Assembly (NCBI GenBank): GCA_022496205.1
Contig: WTXD01000192.1
Location: 1-19,436, forward strand
Reading direction: 5' to 3'
Origin: Gloeopeniophorella convolvens
Taxonomy: Eukaryota; Basidiomycota; Agaricomycetes; Russulales
Length of the DNA: 19,436 bases
The notes under the pieces were generated by a model. That model did not search any database. It was given only the letters and a program-made list of their open reading frames with translations, and was not told where the DNA came from. This document shows, one piece after another, positions 1-10,300 of this stretch. Within the stretch, counting starts at the first letter, position 1. Each line of letters starts with the position of its first letter. Both the position numbers and the translations under genes were made by a program.

Positions 1-62
1 GCAGCACGCCAAGCAAGCGGAGTCGTACTATTCACGCCCGAGGGTGCTCGCACGTGACGCAG

Positions 63-260
63 TTGACCAAAACGGTGTGGAATCTGCAGATCCAGGCCAA
101 CAAAGGCGTGCCAAATACATCGATGGTGAAGGCTGCGCACGATACAGCCGCGGGCGTGCTCGTTGACTTTGATAGCGGAGCGACGGCAGACGATGTGCGC
201 GCTACATTGCAGAAGTTGGCAAATGACAGGACAAAGGGGCATATCGAGAAGGTGACATGA
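63..260 (+). CDS. Last exon of a small unknown protein (family copy 1, cut by the window edge)
   Basis: The frame from 63 reads LTKTVWNLQIQANKG and continues through VLVDF and DDVRATLQKLAND to a TGA at 258-260, giving 65 residues. It is treated as an exon because copy 2 (848-1178) has the same protein sequence starting right after an intron, and here an AG (61-62) precedes the matching base. Bases 1-62 do not resemble exon 1 of copy 2, so they are probably intron and exon 1 lies outside the window. No known domain is recognised; the stretch looks like a small soluble protein without signal peptide or membrane segment. It is the best preserved C-terminus of the family and serves as reference for copies 2 and 3. 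Confidence 0.6.
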   Translation: MTKTVWNLQIQANKGVPNTSMVKAAHDTAAGVLVDFDSGATADDVRATLQKLANDRTKGHIEKVT

Positions 261-784
261 GCGGTGGGGGTCAGGTGTGAGTGCTGAAGCGCTGAAGTTG
301 AAGAGGCGCGTCGGAGAGGCCAGGGCTTAGAAATGTGGTCCTCCAGCGACGAAACGGTCAAGGCACGTAAGATTCATGCTTGTCATTGCTTGAGTCTCAG
401 CTGGACCCTATGTCGACGTCGCAGATGAGATTGAGTGGTCCTCCAGCGCAGATCTAAGATACCACTCACCAACGGTCTCATACACATGGCCGGACGGGGC
501 ACGACATCCAACAGCAGGTCCTAGAGCCAACCCGGCATTGTATGTGCCGGTTCGGTGCGTTGCCATACCCGCTGGGCAGATCCGAGTCCTCACCAGTCCG
601 CGAGCGAAACCATGATGCTGGAAGGCGGAAATCCAGTTCCGACCACCTCCCGGAGCCTAGGAAGTTCAGTCAGTTTACATCGTGTGTTCTGTGATAGATA
701 CTTACCTTCCATGTAGCACCAATACAGCCCCCAGTTCCAAATGCACCACACTCAGGTTTGTTCATATTGACCTCACGGCAGCGC
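261..784. other. Intergenic stretch without a recognised gene
   Basis: No reading frame here resembles a protein I know. The one repeat seen is the 14-mer GTGGTCCTCCAGCG at 335-348 and again at 435-448, exactly 100 bp apart. The right part is presumably the upstream region of the gene that starts at 848. Confidence 0.4.
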
Positions 785-791
785 ATATAAG
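785..791 (+). promoter_or_regulatory. TATA-like box upstream of small gene copy 2
   Basis: ATATAAG lies about 60 bp before the ATG at 848, a usual position for a fungal TATA element with a short leader. It is the only such motif close to this start. The start has good context (CACCATGG). Function is inferred from position only. Confidence 0.35.
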
Positions 792-847
792 CCTGTACGA
801 ATCCACACGTCAGCTCCCACCAGTGCCTCCCGACTACCCAATTCACC

Positions 848-1178
848 ATGGCGCCCTCGCTCAAGAAAGCCACACAGGAATTTATCGCAAGCATCGACGC
901 GAGCAAGCTGACTGGCTTCCCGAACAACCCGGGGACGATTTACAACGACGCGAACTTCCGCTTCGACATGCAGGGGGTGCGCCGCAGCCTCCCCACACAC
1001 ACGCATATGCACTGACGCGGTGCCGCAGCTCACGAAGACGGCATGGAACCTCCAGATCCAGGCAAACAAGGGCGCGCCAAACACGTCCGTCGCAAAGGTC
1101 GCACCAGCGTCCGTCGCGGTAGTCTCGTTCCCGCCGTTTACAGAGCCGGCTAGGAGGGTTGAAATTGTCGGTTGTTGA
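848..1178 (+). CDS. Small unknown protein, two exons (family copy 2, C-terminus replaced)
   Basis: Exon 1 is 848-976 (43 codons, starting MAPSLKKATQEFIASID, ending FDMQG). The intron is 977-1028 (GTGCGC...CCGCAG, 52 bp, phase 0). Exon 2 is 1029-1178 (LTKTAWNLQIQANKGAPNTS... then TGA), giving 92 residues. The start was chosen for its CACCATGG context and TATA-like box 57 bp upstream. Exon 2 matches copy 1 closely up to a VAVVSF segment (VLVDF in copy 1). After FPPFT the frame enters an inverted-repeat insertion at 1140 and stops inside it, so the family C-terminus (DVRATLQKLAND-like) is missing. The sequence may still be expressed as a shortened protein or be a young pseudogene. No known domain is recognised. 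Confidence 0.55.
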
Positions 1179-1249
1179 GCGTTGTCATTGGTACATCGAA
1201 TTTAGAATCTGAAATGGTGCCTGAAAAAACCCTCGCTAGCCGGCTCTGT
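1140..1249. mobile_element. 110-bp inverted-repeat (MITE-like) insertion in gene copy 2
   Basis: The left arm begins ACAGAGCCGGCTAG at 1140, and the right arm, read from 1249 on the other strand, begins with the same 14 bases; similarity runs for about 22 bp with one gap. The interior is unrelated to the gene family and supplies its stop codon. No clear target-site duplication is visible. A TA precedes the left CAGAGCC, but the matching right position is TG. Small size, paired arms and location inside an otherwise conserved exon fit a non-autonomous DNA transposon; the superfamily cannot be assigned. Confidence 0.5.
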
Positions 1250-1441
1250 GAACGTCTGGTGCATTTCGCATGGGAGACCCCCATCGTGACAATCCATCAC
1301 GCGGCATCACGCTTCACATGGATTGCGCGTAATCCTCATGACACACTCGCCGATTATCTTTGCAGCACAAGTCTTTACTCTTGCTCTTCTAAGTCACTCC
1401 CACCGTCGTCCTCGTCCTTGCTTCATGCTCTCTTCTTCAGC

Positions 1442-1573
1442 ACCTCACCCTCACCCTCGCCCTCACCCTCAACTGGCCCTCACCCTAAATCCTAGCCCCA
1501 AAACCCTCACCCTAGCCCCAAAACCCTCACCCTAAACCTCACCCTAGCCCCGAAACCTCACCCTACCCCCAAG
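1442..1573. repeat. Degenerate telomere-like repeat, C-rich strand up
   Basis: The run consists of CCCTCA, CCCTAA, CCTAGCCCC and related units. A 20-bp unit CCTAGCCCCAAAACCCTCAC is present twice in tandem, followed by shorter variants with CCCTAAACCTCA. It resembles the CCCTAA strand of the common fungal telomere repeat but is interrupted throughout, so it is interstitial and old, not a chromosome end. Confidence 0.7.
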
Positions 1574-2795
1574 TCCTTTAAGCCGGAAATTACTCTAGAG
1601 CTCAAATCGTCCTTGCGCTCTGGCTCCTGGGGACTCCGCCCGCGTGTCACTTTGGGCTTGCACTTAGTGGACACGGCTCTCGCACTGGCCCACCTCTGGT
1701 CGACATCATCGAGCGCGTGGAGGCATCATCCGAGATGGAATCGGTGTCGCGTGAGGATGGGAAGGGTGAGGCGTGTTGCGAGTCCGGGAGCCCGAGGGCG
1801 GGTAGTGCAGGGACGGCTAGGAGTACCGGTGAGTGAGTCCTATCCACTTTCCCTTTACTGTGCATGCAGACAGATGTACCACGTCTGCCCGTCTTTTCCC
1901 ATTAATAGCCCATGTCCAACGTAGACTGCTGTAACAACAACGTGTGCACCGTGCGTGCGATGCCGCCACGCTGCCCCGTTCTCCTTACGTTCGCATCGTC
2001 CCCGTCTGCCACTGTTCCGGACCGCTTCGTTCCGCCTTTCGCGAGCGCCCACCGCCGAGCCAGATAACTCTTGTGAAGATTGCCAATATCACAGAGTCGT
2101 GGACCATTCTGAGCGCGGACTCCCTAACTCTATGTGCGCGGAGGTAATGACACGTGCGTTTGATGTTTTATCTCCCTTGTGTGCGCTCCTTTAGGTTTCT
2201 TGTTCCATCGCACGCGTTCACTCCGCACCACCACACATCTTGTTGTAAGTACGTCGCGTGCTCTGTGCGTGCAATGCTGTCGAAACGGCACATTTTCGTT
2301 ATCTGATCCCATTCGCCTCCGACTACCTCGTGTTCGCACTCCTTCTCGCCACCGCTATTGTCCATCCACCTCGCCTCCGTCACCACTGTCCTCGCACCCT
2401 CGCACGCCCGCCAATCCTGTCCAAAGCCACCGCCGAGCACCATGCCACCAACGCCATCAAGACTCGAATTTCGATAACAACCCCACGAGTTCTGTACTCT
2501 AAGAAGATTTGTCCTGTGCTGCGGACTGAATCATCTCACCTCTGCTCCCCAAACCCGCTGCCTGCCATCTGATTGCACCTCCGCCATCCGCCATCTCGCA
2601 AACCGTACGCGCCGCCGATACCATCACATCCTCGCGCTCGCGTCGATCTAACTCTTGTCGACTCGTCTCATCTTTGCCCCGTATCGGCTACTATCCGTCT
2701 CCCTCCCCCTCTCACATCTACGTCTTCTCGTCTGGATGGCATCTCCAACACTCGTACTTCACCCTCCTGGCACGAGACCGGCAGTTCAACTAGAG
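1574..2795. other. 1.2-kb interior between the two telomere-like tracts, no recognised gene
   Basis: No open frame here has protein-like composition or a motif I recognise. The longest frames are about 100 codons, rich in Ser, Pro, His and Arg, as expected from C-rich, pyrimidine-biased DNA. The stretch is best read as non-coding spacer, or the core of a non-autonomous element bounded by the telomere-like repeats. Confidence 0.5.
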
Positions 2796-2906
2796 TTTTG
2801 GGGTTAGGGCGTTAGGGTGAGGGTTTCGGGTCTAGGGTCTAGGGTGTTAGGGTGAGGGTTTTAAGTTTAGGGTGAGGATATTTCAGGTCTAGGGTGAGGG
2901 TGAGGA
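2796..2906. repeat. Degenerate telomere-like repeat, G-rich strand up
   Basis: The tract reads GGGGTTAGGGCGTTAGGGTGAGGG and continues with GTCTAGGG, GTGTTAGGG and GTGAGGG units to about 2906. Its reverse complement contains the same AAAACCCTCACCCTA words as the tract at 1442-1573, so the two tracts form long imperfect inverted repeats facing outward. Confidence 0.7.
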
Positions 2907-3036
2907 CCAACATATAAATTCACTACAGTACTGAGTCTATCATCTCGACGCGTCTAAAGCGAGGACGCGCCTAGTCATGTGATGCTAATTTACACAATCA
3001 AGATGACAGGAAGCGTGACAATCGTCACGATGGGGG

Positions 3037-3271
3037 GTCTCCCAAGCGAAATACCCCAGACGTTGCAGGAGTCAGCCGAGCTGGATCTCTGCAACGATCT
3101 GGAACCGAGACTACCGTCGCGGCTGTGCTGGTCGACTTTACGGCCGTCTTTACGGCAGAGGAGGTCCGTGCAGCATTCTCGAAGTCTGCGCGGGACGGGA
3201 AGAAGGAGCATATCAAGGGGAAAAAGGCGGCCAGTGCGGAGGAGGATGAGGAGGATGAGGATGGGGAGTGA
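3037..3271 (+). pseudogene. 3' fragment of the small gene family (copy 3) with acidic tail
   Basis: The plus-strand frame reads TVAAVLVDFTAVFTAEEVRA, then AFSKSARDGKKEHIKG and an acidic EEDEEDEDGE tail, ending at the TGA at 3269-3271. This aligns with the C-terminal half of copy 1 (VLVDF, DDVRATLQKLAND, KGHIEK). Upstream similarity fades near 3037, at DNA corresponding to the PNTS region, and no exon 1 was found within the preceding kilobase. It is therefore probably a truncated copy. The acidic tail is absent from copy 1 and may represent the original C-terminus of another subfamily. A complete gene with a distant exon 1 cannot be excluded. Confidence 0.5.
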
Positions 3272-3494
3272 GGACGAACCTGGCGCTGGGCCCTGGGGTG
3301 GAGTGTGCGGAGCGAGGTAGTGTACGATCGGAATCGGAGGCGTGTGGGGTATGCCATATTCACCTAGACAGACCTGATCATATGCACACTCCGGTCCTTA
3401 TCCATCGCGAGATGGCTGTCTTCTGCGGTCGGATGAGGATTCAGTATGTACCAAGTCCAAGCCAGGGTGCGCCGGACGGCGGCGCGGGCCCGTC
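3272..3494. other. Spacer between small gene fragment and LINE leader
   Basis: No gene or repeat is recognised. The LINE 5' end should lie at or after this spacer, but no target-site duplication matching the 3' flank (GTCTATGCTACG at 11504) was found to mark it. Confidence 0.3.
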
Positions 3495-4034
3495 ATGACA
3501 ATATGTAGCCCCGCGCTGACTCCGCCCCCACACCGCTGTCGTTCTGGTCTCTCCCTTTTGGTTGGGGTCTCTTTTTCGTTCTATTTTCCTTTGTCTTTGG
3601 TCTCTCTATCCGCTCTGATTTTGTCTTGTCTTTGTTTTCTGTACAGCCGCACATACACGCACGCATCGCTTATTCCTTTAACCTATCGCACACACGTCGC
3701 TCCCCATCTTCGATTCCCATCTTCCCCCTCTTCCCTGCATCTCCCCCCTTACATCTACTTGCACACATATGACGCAACTCACGAATGAACATTGGTCGAT
3801 TTACACATACATATGCACTCACACTCTGCACGATGCTTGCGGCAGCTGTCCGCTGGCCTTTCTGGTTGGTTCCTGTTGGTTCCGGCGTTGTCTCCGTTTT
3901 TTTTCTGGGTGGTGTGGGGTTAATGAAATTACCTCCAACCCTTCTTCTTCTTTGACCACTACCTTCCTCTTTGGGAACACGCCTGGAATACCTCGCGACC
4001 CCTCAGCAGACAGTAGTCGTACATAGTTTTTGCA
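3495..4034 (+). promoter_or_regulatory. Pyrimidine-rich leader of the LINE (probable 5' UTR/internal promoter)
   Basis: This 540-bp stretch is strongly T/C rich on the plus strand (for example CTTTGTCTTTGGTCTCTC around 3590) and has no protein-like frame. It ends at the ORF1 start codon. LINEs of this group carry their promoter in the 5' UTR. The exact 5' end is unresolved, and part of this region could be host DNA. Confidence 0.35.
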
Positions 4035-5675
4035 ATGGAACCGGATACTGGGACTCCCCCAGGACTTCCGAACGAGCCACCGGGCTCAGAGATCGTCTTG
4101 TCGTCGCAGCCCACGCAAGACGGCGTCCCCTCCAATGCTGCACCTATCACCTACATCAGCCCTTACACCGTCGCACCTCAAGGCGGGACCTTCGCCGGAG
4201 GACAAACCACTTCAGACACCACATTCCACGACATCCTCGAATTCTCTGGCACCTCCCAAGGAGGATTTGCTTGGGAGAGCACCATCGAAACTATCTTGGA
4301 GAACATAGCTCAGAGGGGCAAATACTTCGCCCAAAGCATCCCCGAAGATTGGCATACCACGACTTCCACAGACCGGAAGGACTGGAACTTTGCCAACCGG
4401 AACAGTACCGACATCCTCAACCTACTGTCGTCCATCTCCAGAGCGGCCACACTAGCCCTCCCGCGCATCCACCCACCCTCCACCGACGAATCCGCTACCT
4501 CAACCCGCGCGGAAATCGCGAGGCTTTCACGTGTCCTCGGACATTACCCACAGCGTATTGTTATCTGCGACGCGTGCGGCTCCACAGATGAGATCGAACC
4601 CGCGCAGATCTTCGATCTAGAACAACGCCTCGTATCTACGATCATCGATCGAAGACTCGATAAGGACGCCATTCGCCAAGAATTCAGCGAAAGGGAACGC
4701 AAAGCGTACCTTGACAAATGGGACGCCGAAGGCCCCCAACGCGAGAAGGCAATCCAAGAGGAAGTCAATTACCGACTCAGAGACTTCGAAAACACTGCAC
4801 AAGCAGACGGTGAACTCGAAATCCTCCGCCATATCGACGTCCACAAGGGCGAACAAATTCTGAAGCGCAAAGCCGCGCTAGACGCTGACCCTGACTTTCA
4901 CCGGGAACTAGCAGATATGCGTCGCAGAATCCTTGAAGAGGAGGAGAACAAGTTGAAGATCAGCGCGGCCTTCAAAACCAAACTCGACAAGTTCAAGCGA
5001 ACGCACTTTGAAGCGGCGCTCAACAAGATCAAAGTCGACCTACACGAATACGTCAAACGCAACCAAACCAAATTCGAAAACCAAGTATTCGTCGACGCCA
5101 TACAACTGGTACAAGCTGAGAAGTTCACGCTGCCCGACGCAGCCATCCTGAAAGATCAGGACGGCCGCGAGATCACGGCAGCTGCATTCAGACAGGCGGG
5201 GGTACACACCGCACTCACTCGAGAGACCATTGACTGGGCTCGCGTGATGAACCACGCCTGGGATGATATCCATCCCGCTGAACTTGCTGACCAACCCATA
5301 GCGCCTACCCCGACTGCCCAACGCGAAGGCTCGCGCACGCCAAAGGCCAAACGCCAAAGATCAAACTCAGTCACCTCAGCCCACTCTGCACACTCTAACC
5401 AGATTGAGGGTATGAACCTCGACGCACCTGCCCCAGCTCGGCGGGCAGAAAGTCATATCTCATATATGACAGTCGAAGATGACGCTAACATCGCACCTGC
5501 GATTACGACATCACAAGCGTTCCCACAGGGTGTTGCTGCGAGCATCCATAACCTGTCGCGTGCTCCTACCCCAGCCCCCGAGATTATTCCGGCTGACGCT
5601 GGAGCGGTCCCAACCGCCACCGAGCCACCCGCTAACCCGCCATCTCAGCAGTCATCCGCGATGCCCACGCTCACC

Positions 5676-5880
5676 AGCTCCCAAGAGTCTACGGACTACG
5701 AGGGCCTGCTGCAGTCAGTTGGTAACGACCAACTCAACGACCCGAACAAATTCACCCTCCACGACCTACCCGCCCCTAAACGCCCACGGTCCAGCTCTCA
5801 CGAGTCCATGGACTATGATGGGATGTTAAGGGCGGTAGGCAACGACAAATTGGACGACCCGAAAAAATTCACAATGGAAA
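5676..5880 (+). repeat. Tandem 39-codon duplication inside ORF1
   Basis: The unit starting at 5676 encodes SSQESTDYEGLLQSVGND, and the unit starting at 5793 encodes SSHESMDYDGMLRAVGND, both followed by LxDPxKFT. The offset is 117 bp, exactly 39 codons, so the frame is kept. The codons differ at many sites, so the duplication is not recent. Confidence 0.75.
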
Positions 5881-7060
5881 AACCTACTGACCCTGACTAC
5901 TTCGCCATGTCAGATAGGCTGAAACCCAAGGGATGGGTGGAAGCACTCCAAGAGGCAATCTCATCGTCCCTCTCACCTCTCATCGACCGCCTTGACCGCC
6001 TCGAGGCTAGGAACCCAATCTTAGCACCGTCCTCACGCGCTGGGGGCGGATTCAGCCGAGTCACCGCACCCAAACCGGCGAACGCTAACCAACCCTCAGC
6101 ACCAGCCCCACCCAAAGCACCCACAACCTCGTCTTCGCAAGAAGCGAGGATTGACGCGGCAGTGGCCGCTAACCCTTTCCCATCATTCGATGAGGTAGCA
6201 CAGGCCACGTGGGCCAACGCGACCAAACCTAAGGACCAACCGCTCGCACCACACTTCGCAAAGACCCTCGAAGCAGCCAAACGCGCGATGGGCGAAAAAC
6301 CCCCACACCCACTGACCAAACAGAATGACTGGCACAACGTGTCCTACGCTCGCGCTGCGGGCAAAGGCCGTGGACGTGGGAAAGCCCCACCAACCAATCA
6401 GCTGACGATCGACGACCAGATCGAGAAAGCCAAAGCTGCCCCTCCGCCGAAAGAACCACTTCCCCCGACGGAAGTAGTCATCATGCGGAAGACGGGCGCA
6501 CTCGACCAATTCATCTCACGAGACCGCGTAACAGGCTGGAGTATATGCCAACGAGTCCAACGCGTGTTGCGAGACCATCAGTCGACCGTCCCACTCACGG
6601 GAGGCCGCTGGGCTCGCAACACGAACGACTTCGTGTACACTTCTCCGATCATATTAACCCAGACCGCATCAAACAGATTGCACCATACCTACTCGCGCCA
6701 TTCCCAGATGGCGGCGAAGTGCTCATCAGCAACGGGTGGACTAGGGTCGCCTTCCATGGCGTCCCATGCTACCCTATTGATGACGACGGCGAACGCGCCG
6801 GTGTCATTTACACAGAATCACAGCTCCGCAACGAAGTCATCTACGCTAACCCGATGCTTCGTAACATCAAATTCACCCTCGAGCCACGCTGGGTTCGCAA
6901 ACCGAGCGAGATGCAGGGACAACCCCTCTCCTCCGTCTCGTTCGCTTTCATTGACTACGACGGCGACATGACCAAGCAGCTTACCAAAGCTACCAATCTC
7001 CACATGTTCGGAAAACGTGTGAGATGCGAGAAGTATGTGACCAAGCCAGCGCTCACCCAA

Positions 7061-7311
7061 TGTGACCGCTGCTGGTCCTTCGGCCACCTCACTGAGTCCT
7101 GCCGCATGAGCAAGGACGAGTATCGCTGCTATAAATGCGGCAAAAACCATCGATCTGCTGACCACTCAGTACGCTGCCCTAACAAGGCAGACATCAAACG
7201 CCACCCGGTACACGGCGAATGCCGGTGTACCTTCCGCTGTTTCAACTGCGTCAAAGCAGGCAAACAGCTAAAGGCCGACGACTGGCATGACGTCAGGTCA
7301 CCTGATTGCCC
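7061..7311 (+). other. Triple zinc-knuckle segment of ORF1
   Basis: Three Cys/His clusters lie in the frame ending at 7372. The first is a canonical CX2CX4HX4C knuckle. The second is C-x2-C with two His and a final Cys (spacing variant). The third is CX2CX12HX6C. Such arrays near the C-terminus of ORF1 are typical of Tad/I-type LINEs and mediate nucleic-acid binding. Confidence 0.8.
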
Positions 7312-7364
7312 CCTCCGCCGCAAATACAAGATCCCACCAATCGACTCTATCGACAGGCTCAAGT

Positions 7365-7372
7365 ATGACTGA
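7365..7372 (+). promoter_or_regulatory. ORF1 stop / ORF2 start overlap ATGACTGA
   Basis: The ORF1 TGA (7370-7372) lies inside ATGACTGA, whose ATG (7365) opens the ORF2 frame (MTEQLSVMSVNMRR...). This layout suggests that ORF2 is translated by termination-reinitiation after ORF1, as known for several two-ORF LINEs. The ATG is the first in this frame after the zinc knuckles that leads into the endonuclease domain. Confidence 0.55.
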
Positions 7373-10300
7373 ACAACTGTCAGTCATGAGCGTCAATATG
7401 CGGCGCCGGAACGCCGTGACGCATGCCCTCCTCAACGATTCAGAAAACAAATACGATCTTATCCTCATTCAAGAACCATGGTACAACCGCGTTGGTACCA
7501 TGAGGTCCGACACGAACCCATCTGGTGTCGAAGTCCTGGGGCAGTAGCCGCCCCAGGATGGGACATCCACTACCCTATGACCAAAGCTGACTCGGTGGCG
7601 AAAGTCGTCGCCTATTCACGTTCTAATTGCAGATTCAAAATCACGGCCCGGCCGGACCGAGTTGCGCATAATTGCGTAATCTCGCTGGATGTCCGCCGCG
7701 GCAACTTCCGTGCTGAGATCATCAATCTCTACCACGACGTCGAAAACCCCTCGGCACTAACAGCGCTGCTCGAGCTACCAATCGAGCCACTCATTCCTAC
7801 CCTCGTCGCTGGCGACTTCAACCTCCACCACCACTCATGGAGCCACCCAGACTTCACGAAATCTGCACGCGCAGACGAAGTGATAGAATGGGCACAAGAC
7901 AACTTCATGAGTCTCGTCAACCAACCAGGCATTACCACACGCTGGGGCGAAGGTGACCAACGCGATTCCGTTTTAGACCTCATGTGGATCAACTATCAAA
8001 GCCACATTAACCGTACTTTCTTCAACTTCTCCATTGACCGCGCTGCGAGCCTAGGCTCAGATCACGCAGCGCTACTCATCATTTTGTCACCGCAAACACC
8101 CCCAGATGACGTCATTGAGGACGTCAGCCCAAACGGTTACGTAGTCGATCCAGACTACATGACCGAATGGGCCGAGAATTTCGTCATCCGGCCCGAAAGC
8201 TCCATTCCCCTCAACAACCAATGGCAACTCGACGGCGAGGCAGAATCCCTCATTTACGACATAGACATGGCACTCGCAGCGTCTATGAAAAAACGTAAAC
8301 CGTCCAAATACGAGTCCAGATGGTGGAATTCAGAGTGTCAAGCGGCTATCAAGGAACTCCGCGAGGAGCTTGACGAAGACAAACAAAGAGAACTCAGCAA
8401 GAAACTCAAGAAAACGGTTAAAAAAGCCAAACGCGACTGGGCTAACGAACTACTTGACCATGCAGACATCGAAACTCTCTGGAACGCAGCACAATGGCGT
8501 CATGGACGACGGATGAAACAAGTACCGTTCCTCCAAGGGGAGAACGGAACACTACTTGATTCCGCTCCATTGATTGCCAACGCGTTCCGGAAACGGTGCT
8601 TCAATGCTGAGCCACCTAATGTGGCGCTTCATTTCGATGACGACCCTGAGCCCCACCCTACCAGAGCTGACCACCCGATCTGCGAACAAGAGATCGCGGA
8701 TTGCATACAGGGCACTTTCCTCAAATCGGCCCCCGGAAGAAGCGGACATGCGTACCGTCTCATCCGGGCGGTCTGGGAAATTCACCCGGACCGGATCACA
8801 AGGCTCTTTGCCGCGTGCCTCCGTCTTGGTCATCATCCACGCCCTTGGAAAACGGCGATGGTAGTCATGATTCCTAAACCCAATCGCACTGACTATACAC
8901 AGGTCAAAAACTGGCGTCCAATCGCCCTCCTAGAGTGCTTCGGCAAACTCCTGGAAAAAGTCATGACCAGACGCATCCTATTTGACGTCGGCCAACACCA
9001 TATCATCCCGACTAACCAGTTTGGAGGCAGGAACGCGTCCAACTGCACGGACGCAGGACTTGCCCTAATCCACGACACTCAGCTCGCCCTTCAACAGGGA
9101 CTTGTCGTGGAAGCCTTCTATTCGACATCCAAGGCTTCTTTGACAACATCAACCACGACCGAGCGGTCCAGATCTTCAAAGATCTAGGCTTCTCGTCAAT
9201 ACATGCGCCTGGGTGGCGTCTTCCTCGCCGACCGAAAAATCCAACTCCGATTCAATGGCTTCACGAGCGATCCGATAGACTACTCGTGGGAACGCCGCAA
9301 GGCTCCCCGATATCACCGGTCTTATCGATCATCTACGCATCACCCCTGCTACACATAGGCCGCAAATGGGCCAACACATCACTCAGCATGTACATGGATG
9401 ACGGTAACATATTCGCATGCGCCACATCATGGCGGAGAGTCAACATGCTCCTCCGCAAAGCATATGCGGAATGTCAGGAATGGCTAACACGCAATGGACT
9501 CCAAATCGAGGAGTCCAAAAGCGAACTGATCTACTTCAAACGTCCCTCATACAGGAAAGACCCATACAAATCGGTCATGCCGACAAAGATCAAGCTGTGG
9601 TCACCGAAACAGAACAAAGAATCGAGATTCAAGCGTCGCCTCACTTGCGATATCTCGGTATCTACTTCGACAGTCACCTGACCTTTGCGCACCACATAAG
9701 ATCATGCGCACACGTGCCATGAGCGCAATACAAGCGCTCCGGCTACTCGGCAATTCAATCCGGGACTAGACCTCGCAAACTGGAGGAAAGTCTACAACGC
9801 GGTCATCCTCCCGGTGCTTACATACGCCGCACCGGTATGGTACGGGGACAAACCAAAAAACGATCATCAAGTCACTCAAGTCGCTCAGAATGAGGGCATC
9901 CGCCTCATATCTGGCGCCTTCCGTACCACACCCACTGAACCCCTTCACATGCTTTAGGTATCATGCCTATCGACCTACGCCTCGAAATGCTCGTCAACAA
10001 TATGGCGCTCCGTCTCTCCAAATTAGACAAACGTTCCCAGCTCCTAACAAGACTGGGCGGCAATGGGGACATGGGAGGCAGGGGAACCCCCCTTGCCGAT
10101 CACCAACCCCAGGAACCGGAGGTAAAAACCAACCTCACGCGTCTAGCAGACAGAGTTGCTGACGGCGGCGAAAAACTCAACCTTACGCAGCACCCCCTTG
10201 GTCACGCGACAACGCGTGGGGTAAGCGTCTCGTGATTGATCACAACACCCATCCGGGTGACTCACGTAAACCTTACGTACTTCGGCTCAAAGCCGACTCC

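Larger units (their letters stand above)
4035..7372 (+). pseudogene. LINE ORF1: gag-like nucleic-acid-binding protein, one frame break
   Basis: The frame opens MEPDTGTPPGLPNEPPG at 4035 and stays open to a position near 6641. There it must drop one base to continue in the frame that runs to the TGA at 7370-7372; together about 1,110 residues. Regions in order: Ser/Pro-rich N-terminus; a highly charged, probably coiled-coil stretch (residues about 205-348); a low-complexity middle with a tandem 39-residue duplication (residues about 548-625, SxESxDYxG...VGNDxLxDPxKFT); and, after the break, three Cys-His knuckles at 7061-7311. The first is CX2CX4HX4C (CDRCWSFGHLTESC), followed by CYKC...HSVRC and CFNC...HDVRSPDC. 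Its role in this family is to bind LINE RNA and form the ribonucleoprotein. The break lies in ACTTCTCC, where one more T restores the frame. Confidence 0.85.

Noticed and set aside
1613..2815. Plus-strand frames of about 70-107 codons in the telomere-bounded block
   Set aside because: Composition is that expected from C/T-rich DNA (Ser, Pro, His, Arg), with no motif, start context or homology that I can see.
1442..2906. A true chromosome end or a telomere fusion point
   Set aside because: Repeats are degenerate, flanked by unique DNA on both sides, and the orientation is opposite to a head-to-head fusion.
2933..2941. Possible target-site duplication of the LINE (AGTCTAT near 2936 against GTCTATG after the A-tail)
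   Set aside because: Only about seven bases match, and the position is far upstream of the LINE leader.
4544..6509. Several minus-strand open frames of 70-146 codons opposite ORF1
   Set aside because: They are antisense shadows of a long, motif-bearing coding frame and show no protein features of their own.
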